A stretch of 64,000 nucleotides of DNA. It comes from Aphrocallistes beatrix (Eukaryota; Porifera; Hexactinellida; Sceptrulophora; Aphrocallistidae). The notes below the pieces were generated by a model, which did not search any database, had not been told where the DNA came from, and saw only the letters and a list, made by a program, of their open reading frames with translations. Positions 56,398 to 64,000 of this stretch are shown here, piece by piece (position 1 is the stretch's first letter; every line of letters starts with the position of its first letter). A program made the position numbers and the translations under genes. Location of the stretch: NCBI GenBank assembly GCA_963281255.1, contig OY725496.1:3194723-3258722 (forward strand), given 5' to 3'.

Positions 56398-56893
56398 GTT
56401 ACGAATTGATTGAAGAAACTGCCAGGCGCAGAAAGCTGATTTTTGGCATGTGGGAGTCTTTTGGCTATGGCTCCAGTAAGTTCTGAGCTCAGACGAAAAT
56501 GTCGACTCATCATGGAATTATGACGTCATTGTCACATTTTAAAAAGTTAAGCAACACAGTTATTCGGGAATAACTCAGCCATTATAGGAGATAGAAGGCT
56601 GAAATTTTAATAAAATCTGTATACTAACATACCTCACATATGATGCGACTTTCATCAAAAAATGATGACTCATCACTTTGTTATGACGTCATCATTACGC
56701 ATCAAAAATTTTAACATTGACAAATTTTGTTGATTTTTCGAGTGAAATCGGTTTTAACACTAAGATGGACATATTTAGAGATGTTATCTCCCTTATAATT
56801 AACCAATGTCACCTCCAGGCGACCGAAGGGAGCCTCTGGCGGACACGAAGTGTCCGCCAGCCGCGCAGCGCAAGCAAGCGAAGCGCGCTTGTA
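56398..56893 (-). mobile_element. Family A copy (reverse)
   Basis: It begins GTTACGAATTGATTGAAGAA and ends CGAAGCGCGCTTG. CRE (about 56522 and 56689) and AP-1 (about 56670) motifs are intact. With the dimer to its left it forms a head-to-head arrangement around the family T element. Confidence 0.9.
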
Positions 56894-57316
56894 ATAAATA
56901 TAGTACAAGCAGGCTTTCTTCTGCGCTGCTCGTTTCGCGGACACTATTTGTTAGCCTCAGGCATCCTATTGGTTCCTCTTTGTTTTCAAAGATGCAACAT
57001 AATCAGTATGATTACATGAATGCATGGGGTTCCGTCCGAGGAGCCAAGGTGCTTGCAGTGTGATTTGATTTTGGTCCCGGGTTGCTATCACCCCTGGAAT
57101 TACAAGATAAACCGCTGTTTGGGTGCCATATAACTTTTATCACCTCAAAAAAAGTGCCGGATTGGAAAATCCTAGATAAACCCATGCATGAATGCCTGGG
57201 GCCTTATTCTCAGATCGACTTAAACTTAAACTTAACTTAAACTAAGTAAAAACTAAGTATTTACTTATATTTTTATTTGGTACGTATACTTAATATTAAC
57301 TTGATTTTATTTGGCA
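56894..57316. other. Spacer with a diverged family A-like end
   Basis: Positions 56903-56985 (CAAGCAGGCTTTCTTCTGCG, CGCGGACACTATTTG) mimic the family A 5' end at low identity, perhaps an older subfamily. The rest is unassigned. Confidence 0.5.
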
Positions 57317-57775
57317 CAAGCGCGCTTCGCTTGCTTGCGATGCGCGGCTGTGGTCACCATTGATTAATTATAAGGGAGATAACATCTCTAAATACGTCTG
57401 TCCTACTGTTATAATCGATATCGCACGAAAAATCACAAAATTTGTCAATTTAAAAAATTTTTGATGCGTAATAATGACGTCATAACAGAGTGATGAGTCA
57501 TCATTTTTTATGATAGTTGCATCATATGTGAGATATATTAATATACATATTCTATTAAAATTTCAGCCTTCTATCGCCTAAAATGGCGTTATAGTCGAAA
57601 AACAGAAATTTCTAATTATAAAAAAAGGTGACAATGACGTCATAATTCCATGATGAGTCGACATTTTCGTATGAGCTCAGAACTTACTGGAGCCATCGCC
57701 AAAAGACTCCCACATGCCAAAAATCAGCTTTCTGGGCCTGACAGTTTCTTCAATCAATTCGTTATATATATACTA

Positions 57776-58226
57776 CACTGCCTGAACAAAAGTATTCGTA
57801 CACCCCATAATTCCCCACACAAATAGTTATAATACTGATTTATTTAGCGAGTCAAGGTATTTAATTGGTTCAAATTCGAATTCTCCATATTCGAATTACT
57901 CACTTCTTAATCTTTCAACTTGTTTACACTCTCACAAGGTTAAAATTTTTCAAACTGTGCCACCTCATACCACCGATGCCATCATATACAATGGTGATCA
58001 CTCGCGACATGTGGCATAGGAAAGCAAATGCTGAAAATACTTAATCTTGAAGAGTAATTAAGTTGAAAACTTATAAAGTGGGTAATTTGAATGTGGAGAA
58101 TTCGAATTTGAAGTCAAATTAAGTGTATCTCTTACCAATTAAATACCTTGACTCGCTAAATAAATCAGTATTATAACTATTTGTATGGGGAATTATGGGG
58201 TGTACGAATACTTTTGTCCAGGCAGT

Positions 58227-58227
<1 letters not shown>
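57776..58227. mobile_element. Family E MITE, copy 2
   Basis: The ends are CACTGCCTGAACAAAAGTAT and ACTTTTGTCCAGGCAGTG, close to copy 1 (7739-8215). It is preceded by TA and lies at the equivalent position of a family A element. Confidence 0.9.
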
Positions 58228-58260
<33 letters not shown>

Positions 58261-58262
<2 letters not shown>

Positions 58263-58524
58263 GGCGTCGGAAATGGGCCCGCCCGGCCCGAAGGCTCCGG
58301 GGTCGGCCCAATCGATTCCGGGGCCGCTACATTCACGGCATAATACATAATACTGCCTGATACACGGTTCTAGGACTTTGGGAATGTATCGGGTAAGCTT
58401 TTACCCAGCCAGGTAGGCCCTCCGGGCGTATCCGACCCATAACCGACGATGCTGGGTAGAACCGGGTATAGTCCGGGTAGGGCCGCCCGGCCCATGGCGG
58501 GTGGCCGGGTGGGTCCGACGCCTA
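58261..58524. mobile_element. GC-rich inverted-repeat element
   Basis: It starts TAGGCGTCGGAA and ends TCCGACGCCTA, inside a TA tract. The interior is rich in GGCCCG/CCGGGT motifs, in strong contrast to the AT-rich surroundings. It has no coding capacity and no second copy here. The superfamily is unknown. Confidence 0.75.
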
Positions 58525-58532
58525 TGTATATA

Positions 58533-58719
58533 CAGTAGAACTCGGTTAGTACGTACTCGGGATAATGACGTACTTCGGCTTAGTACGTACTCATTTCTCT
58601 GAACCAAAATTCATTTATTATATAGATTCCTATGTAATATCACTCGGTTAGTACGTACTTACGGATAGTACGTACTATTTCCGCTTCCCGGAGGGGTACG
58701 TACTAACCGAGTTCTACTG
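58533..58719. mobile_element. Family C pogo-like MITE, copy 2
   Basis: 187 bp, ends CAGTAGAACTCGGTTAGTAC and GTACTAACCGAGTTCTACTG, TA-flanked, nearly identical to 48624-48813. Confidence 0.92.
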
Positions 58720-58811
58720 TATATACATATATATAAACATTAATCGAGTTTTAATAGTAAGGATACTTAGTATTGCATAAATTTCTTACAGATCAAGTAG
58801 ACAGATCAATT

Positions 58812-61800
58812 CTATTCAAGACCAGAGTGAGTTACAAAATACAAATCAGCTGTCTGTTCGAGAAAGGTAACAGGATCAGGATTAGGCTCAGAGAGGTTAT
58901 TTCCATACATGCCAAGTCTATTGAACTGCTTGAGAGTTGGAATGAGGTGAGTGAGATAGACACAAGATTCGGATTTCAGATTACACCACCGTACGTATAA
59001 ACATCTAATGTTAGGATGATACAGCAGTCCTCTACATAGGCATAACATCCCAGATTCAGAAAGTGGGACTCTACGTAGATGCAAATAGAGTAAGCAGCTG
59101 AATTGACTCACTGCTCTACCTAATAGAATGACGTCGTCTTGTAGTAGGTTAGTGTTGTATAGCTGAAAAACTCCACTAAACCAGTACAGGAGATTAGAGA
59201 TAGGAACACTTCTTCACAGTTGTTTCCGATTTTGTTCAGACAATGTAACCTCAACCCTTTGAGTGTGCGTGTGCTAGTATCTAGCAGTTGTATGAGATAT
59301 TCCTGATGTCTGTAGTCTGTAGGTTCCTTATCAGGATCTAGTTGTAGATAGTTGAGGTTGGAGAGACTGATACGAGGTAGCAGTGAGTATGGATCTGTAC
59401 CAGCATGTAGTGTTATCTCCTGTAGGTTGGAGAGTCGAGGTAAGACAGTTTCTAACAGCAGCATATATTCAGTAGGAATAAAATAGAAGTATACACCTGT
59501 CAGCTGCGTAGTGCTATTGAGACGTGGGAGCAAGGTCTCGTACTCACTGGCGGGGTTGGAGTAATGAGGATAAATGTAAAGGTCATCAGTAGAATTGAGC
59601 TGATTAGCTAACTGCTGCAGACACTGAGGTGTGAATTGAGTCATCTTTAAGCACAAACTTGAGAATGGTTTGAAGGTAGAAGCAAGTGACACATCATCAG
59701 CTGATTCAGTGTCAGTGAGGTTACAGTTTGTAAGTGCTAAACTAATCTTAGTGCCTAATGGTAGCTGACACTCTCGGATGGCTTCACTGTAAGCTGTTAG
59801 AGTAGAATAGTCTTGATCATCTAACTCCATAGCTAAATAGGTGAGAGTGTGGGAAGTCAGTTGAGTCAGCAATGCTCTGAATTGAGGTAATGTGACATAA
59901 TCTGAGTGGAAATAGATGAGCTGGATAGAGTGCAGGAGGCGTAGAGATTTCACGAAGCACTCCCACTCATTGGGAAGAGTGGCGCTAGTGAAGTAGAAGT
60001 ATAGTGACGGAGGTAGGAATGCTCTGAAACAAGGAAAGGTGTCGTAATTTGAATCAGAGTTTGACTCAAATAGCAGTGCAGACAAACTCAAATATTTCTC
60101 TGTAAATTCTGTCCAGCCCATAATGGAATTCATTGGTATCTCAAATGTGGTAGTTATAGGATAATTGTATCGATAGCACATTGGCATATTCATCATAGCA
60201 ACGGGACTGTTGGGATGGTATTTGTATAAGATATACAAAACGCGGAGACCCGAGTCAGACAACAGACCGCAGAGGAATCGCACCATCATACGGAACAAGG
60301 TAAAATTGTCGTTGGAATTCACGATGTAGCGGACACTGGCGCACTGATCGCCCCACGAGCACTCACTCAGCCAGAACGAACCAACGAACTCTTGCATGGT
60401 CAGGTGTGCAAACGACCACACCTTCGTCACAACACCCATGCTGTCCTTCTGCAGGTGCTCTAGCACCAGACCGAGGCACTGACACTCTCTCAATTTTTTG
60501 TCCACAAGGAGAGTCACATGCGCGGAGGAGGTCAGTTGACGAAAGGCCACCCCCTGGTACGCTATCTCTCCGATGCTGCGAAGACACACTACCACATCCG
60601 GATGCATCAGGGAGAGAGTGGGTCTCTTCTTTCCCATCATTTGAAGTCCCATGCGGTACAGCTGCCGACGGATCAGGTACACGCTGAGTTGGGTGTAGAG
60701 TTGAGTGAGGGTTTGAGCGCTCACTTTGTCCAAATCTCGGACGAGACTGGCGAAGAGAGAGGCATTTACTGGTACCAGTGACAACTGATCTATCTCGTTA
60801 TGGAGGTAGAGGAGTCTCTTCCACTCCTTCATTTTATCCTCGCCTTCATTCTCCAGCTGCTTTTGGAAGTAGAGGTCTCTATTCTCAGGTGAGAACCCCA
60901 GCACATGGTAGAATCGATCGATGCGGAGTGAGTGTATAGAGGAGATGTCAGAGTAGGCACCCGGTCTGCTGGTCAGGATTATGGTGCAGTGAGAGAGGGT
61001 ACGACGAGTTAGGAGGAGGAAGAGAAGTGTCTTCTCGAAGGGAACTTCTCTCACGAACTCGTCCATGCCGTCCAGTATGAGCAGTAAATCCTGTCCGTCT
61101 GATTCGACGAGGTGCTGCGCGAGATCGAATGTCCAGCTGGGACCGACTGGCATTCCCAAGCAGAGCCACTGTTGGATGAATTCTGAGTTGATTGGAAGTT
61201 TGGAATCAATGCGGGAGGTTTCCATGTCGTGCCAGTCAGGAGTACGACAAGGGATTGAGATTGAATAAATGAATTGAGACAACTGTCCCTTGCCAAATCT
61301 GAGAGCGGTCATGTGGCATAAGAAGGTTTTGCCACTGCCAGGGTTCCCTATCACGCACCAGATCTCTGCCTGGGACGGGTCGTACTTCTTCATTTCTTCT
61401 GTGAAATCGACTGGCACTACTTCCACTTCATTATTCGAGATCTTTCGGAGGAAGGCGATCTCGTTATAAGTGGTTTCATCCTCCACGCTAATCATGGGCT
61501 TCTGCTTGATTATGGTCAGTGGGACGTAGACGGATTCTAAGTCAACAAGGTCTTCATCGTCTATTGCCTGTTTCACTTTCTTGTTCTGAGTTGTGGCGAA
61601 CTCTCTCAGACTCTTTTCCCATCTGAGCAAGTCCTTTGCATGAGCATCCACTTCTATTTTCAGTTTCTTGATGAACTGGTAGTCAGACATGTTTGTGAAT
61701 AGAAACTTATGCTTGGCTATTCTCTTCGCTAAATCTTCCCTTCTTAGATCTCGCATCAATGCTATAAGCTTGTCTAAGTTGGCTGTAAAGACATTCATTT

Positions 61801-62203
61801 TTAATAATGTTGTTATTTTCGCTTCAAATTTTAATTCAGCGTCTATGTCCATAATTAACCATTCTTGTCTCTGAATATCAGATTTTAAAAGGTTCAAAAG
61901 GGATTTCAAGGATAGTTCTTTTTCCCAGAATCGATCTTTGGTAACTGGCTGTTCAGTGGATAGCCAGGGTAGCTTCCTCGCCAATGGCACCAAATCGTGT
62001 CTTCCGATGGAGGCAAGGCCTTGATCGAATGAGTAGCTATCGTGTCCGTCCCAACGTTTCAGTGTGAAGAATAATTCGAATCCTTCTGTGATATCCTCAA
62101 ACATCCCAGCTGGCGGCTTTAGATATTGTATGAGGCATTTGATGTTGTTGGAAGTTAATTCTGCTGTTAGTTCAGTTTTCACTCGAACTTCGTTTGAATC
62201 CAT
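58812..62203 (-). CDS. NACHT-LRR receptor with tandem death-effector domains
   Basis: A NOD-like receptor, probably a cytosolic sensor. The likely start is the ATG at 62201-62203 (MDSNEVRVK); an open extension upstream to 62347 adds 48 residues with a hydrophobic stretch. Counting from that upstream Met: residues about 58-125 form a death-effector domain (LFFTLKRWDG ... SIGRHDLVPLA, with the RxDL motif), and about 145-212 form a second (LLKMNVFTANLDKLIALMRD, then RREDLAKRI, again RxDL). The NACHT domain follows: Walker A GNPGSGKT (334-341), Walker B LLLILDGMDEF (421-431), sensor TSRPGA (459-464), and the downstream helical region. From about residue 800 there are irregular leucine-rich repeats (LRLLHSIQLIYF, LSNLQEITL). 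The long frame stops at 59120, but LRR sequence continues in the next frame down to 58812 (CLLYLHLRRVPL ... NRLGMYGNNLS); an A5 run at 59166-59170 is where the frame is lost. This is a sequencing or assembly slip, or a recent mutation removing the last repeats. Confidence 0.9.
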
Positions 62204-62347
62204 CTTTAAGTAGAATATAAAAAGAGGAGTAATGATAAAATTAAACAAATGCAAAGTAATGGTAAAGTATGATATCACAGGGCCGTAGGATGCGGTGCGG
62301 CAGGTGCGGCATGGGTCGCGTACCATACTTAATCCATTTAGTGCCAA

Positions 62348-62803
62348 ATTTAACGATACAGCCCTCGAAAAACATCGCCTGACATAAAAAAAATGGTAAA
62401 AATTTTTATTGTTAATTCCATTGTATTACTGAGTGGTCTACCATCTAATCGTACTTGTTGGACGGTATTTATTTTGATTTTTATGAGTTGACCCCCTAAA
62501 GTTTAGTGTTACTAAAAAATTGAAAATTATTAGTAGTTTTTCGGCGCATTCATTAATTAGTTTCTTACTTATCTGATATTTTTTTAATGATCAAAATTGT
62601 TTTGGCTCCTTTATAGATATAAAACAAAAATTTAGAAAAAAAGGCATATAAAAACCAATCAAAATAGCTCTATGAAGGACTTCATTTCTAAAATGCTCGG
62701 GAAATGGCCGCTGTGATATTAGCTATTGTGTCCAAAATAGAATTTTGATCATTTTTTTAAAAAAATGTTCAGATCTGACTATTTGTTCGTAATTTATCGT
62801 ATA
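62348..62803. other. Region upstream of the NACHT-LRR gene
   Basis: Very AT-rich. It should contain the promoter on the reverse strand. No TATA box at a fitting distance and no repeat is recognised. Confidence 0.4.
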
Positions 62804-63296
62804 CAAGCGCGCTTCGCTTGCTTGGGCTGCGCGGCTGGCGGACACTTTGTGTCTGCCGGAGGCTCCCTTCGGTCGCCTGGAGGTGACATTGGTTAATTAT
62901 AAGGGAGATATCATCTCTAAATATGTCCATCTTAGTTTTAAAATCGAAATCACTCGAAAAAACACCAAATTTGTCAATTTTTAAAATTTTGATGAGTAAT
63001 GATGACGTCATAGCAAAGTGATGAGTCATCATTTTTTGATGATAGTTGCATCATATGTGAGACGTGTTAGTATACAGATTCTATTAAAATTTCAGCCTTC
63101 TATTTCCTATAATGGCTGAGTTATGCCCGAATAACTGTGTTGCTTAACTTTTTAAAATGTGACAATGACGTCATAATTCCATGATGAGTCGACATTTTGG
63201 TCTGAGCTCAGAACTTACTGGAGCCATAGCCAAAAGACTCCCACATGCAAAAAATCAGCTTTCTACGCCTGGCAGTTTCTTCAATCAATTCGTTAC

Positions 63297-63345
<49 letters not shown>

Positions 63346-63376
63346 AACATTAATCGAGTTTTAATAGTAAGGATTA
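62804..63376 (+). mobile_element. Family A copy, best preserved
   Basis: The complete plus-strand copy: GC-rich palindromic start, CRE TGACGTCA (63003-63010), AP-1 TGAGTCA within TGATGAGTCATCA (63022-63028), second CRE (63166-63173), core end GTTACAG, a TA tract of about 44 bp and the terminus ending AAGGAT at 63376. No element is nested in the TA tract. It starts about 600 bp upstream of the NACHT-LRR start codon. Confidence 0.92.
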
Positions 63377-63459
63377 TGGGTAAAGAGTTCGGACATTATA
63401 CCTCTCTATGGTCCCGAAAGAGGTCGATGTCGAATGTTAAAAACTATTGAATATATATA

Positions 63460-64000
63460 ATCCTTACTATTAAAACGATTAATGTTTGTTTGTTTGTTTG
63501 TATATACACTAACCGGACAAAAGTATTTGTACACTATTCTTCCCCATACAAGTACGTCGTACTAAATTGATCTTTTCATGAAGGGAAAAGTATTCAAACT
63601 CTAAGAGCTATTAAGAGTCTGATTTAAGATTCGAAATCTTCACATTCGAATTAGTAATAGTTGAAGATTTCTGACAAATGGCTCAACCCAATGAGTACAA
63701 TTATCAACCTGTGCCACAAGGGGTAGTGATAAAAAGGGACATATGTAGCACAAGGTGGCAGTGATTGATAATTTGAAATAATTGGGAATTAGTAATTGAT
63801 TAGAAATATCCTACAATAACTAATTCGAATGCGAAGATTTCGAATTTGAAACCCGATTAGTTGTATCACTTACCGTTTTGGAGTTTTAATCTTCATGAAT
63901 AGACCCATTTTAGTATTAAATGCACGTAAGATAATGAAGTATGCAAATACTTTTGTCCGGGTAGTGTATATATATATATCTGTAACGATTTGATTGAAGA
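63460..64000 (-). mobile_element. Family A copy (reverse), cut by the window end, with nested family E2 element
   Basis: It opens with the inverted terminus ATCCTTACTATTAAAACG, a TGTT repeat and a TA tract, is interrupted by the E2 element at 63507-63966, then continues TATATCTGTAACGATTTGAT, the reverse of the core end. Confidence 0.85.
63507..63966. mobile_element. Family E2 mariner-like MITE
   Basis: 460 bp, ends CACTAACCGGACAAAAGTAT and ACTTTTGTCCGGGTAGTG, TA-flanked. It is a relative of 690-1152 and, through the ACAAAAGTATT core of the end, of family E. Confidence 0.88.

Larger units (their letters stand above)
57317..58764 (+). mobile_element. Family A copy whose TA tract carries three other elements
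   Basis: The core begins CAAGCGCGCTTCGC (5' part shortened) and ends TCAATTCGTTATATATA. Within its TA tract follow, in order, a family E element (57776-58227), a GC-rich element (58261-58524) and a family C element (58533-58719). The terminus AATCGAGTTTTAATAGTAAGG ends at 58764. Confidence 0.85.

Noticed and set aside
60363..61296. Several frames opposite or shifted to the NACHT region
   Set aside because: Shadows of the long receptor reading frame.
62203..62347. The 48-residue N-terminal extension of the receptor as a membrane anchor
   Set aside because: The hydrophobic stretch is encoded by very AT-rich DNA and precedes a Met that directly starts the DED; I favour an untranslated leader, though it cannot be excluded.

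Overview
The window is a piece of an animal nuclear genome, most probably an early-branching invertebrate such as a sponge. The reasons are spliced genes with GT-AG introns, AATAAA polyadenylation signals and animal-type genes: trifunctional MTHFD1, RAD54L, PNPO, a QPCT/QPCTL enzyme, a COX7A-type subunit, an ABCG2-like transporter, a penta-EF-hand exon, a THAP/P-element transposase, an NHL-repeat protein of the TRIM type, and an intracellular NACHT-LRR receptor with N-terminal death-effector domains. The sponge assignment is an inference from gene content, not proof. Intergenic DNA is AT-rich and crowded with DNA transposons and non-autonomous inverted-repeat elements. The exons of RAD54L, PNPO and MTHFD1 are clearly more GC-rich than the ABCG and TPR genes.

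Layout. 0-5 kb: decayed transposons (mariner transposase relic, inverted-repeat elements). 5.0-6.3 kb: last exon of an NHL gene. 6.4-13 kb: a transposon graveyard with a pogo/Tigger transposase pseudogene, a 102-bp hAT element with a perfect 8-bp target duplication, and several TA-flanked MITEs. 13.7 kb: an isolated terminal exon of a penta-EF-hand protein. 16.0-16.6 kb: an internally deleted FTCD pseudogene. 17.3-25.9 kb: RAD54L (+) in at least six exons; its large introns hold MITEs and, on the opposite strand inside intron 5, a whole PNPO gene. 26.5-28.2 kb: QPCTL and then a two-exon COX7A-type gene, tightly spaced. 28.2-33.4 kb: transposase relics and MITEs. 33.4-38.3 kb: MTHFD1 in three exons. 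38.3-41.8 kb: elements. 41.8-43.7 kb: intronless ABCG2-like half transporter. 44-49.8 kb: mariner relic, a giant palindromic element carrying an hAT insertion, and a P-element/THAP transposase relic interrupted by a MITE. 50.1-51.7 kb: intronless TPR protein (-). 51.8-58.8 kb: elements and one uncertain small two-exon gene. 58.8-62.3 kb: tandem DED-NACHT-LRR receptor (-). 62.8-64 kb: elements.

Repeat families, named here for convenience. Family A has a core starting near CAAGCGCGCTTCGC and ending near CAATCAATTCGTTACAG, then a (TA)n tract, then a terminus AATCGAGTTTTAATAGTAAGG; it carries consensus CRE (TGACGTCA) and AP-1 (TGAGTCA) sites. Families B, C, D and T are pogo/Tigger-like MITEs with CAGT...ACTG ends. 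E, E2, F and G are mariner-like MITEs with TA flanks. H and M are long foldback or palindromic elements. TA-targeting elements repeatedly sit inside the (TA)n tract of family A, which looks like a renewable landing pad.

Functional links are modest. MTHFD1 and the FTCD relic belong to folate one-carbon metabolism and PNPO makes the vitamin B6 cofactor, but nothing shows that the genes are co-regulated. The most unusual items are the tandem-DED NACHT-LRR receptor, the bZIP-site-carrying mobile family with its nested insertions, the FTCD deletion chimera and the gene nested in RAD54L.
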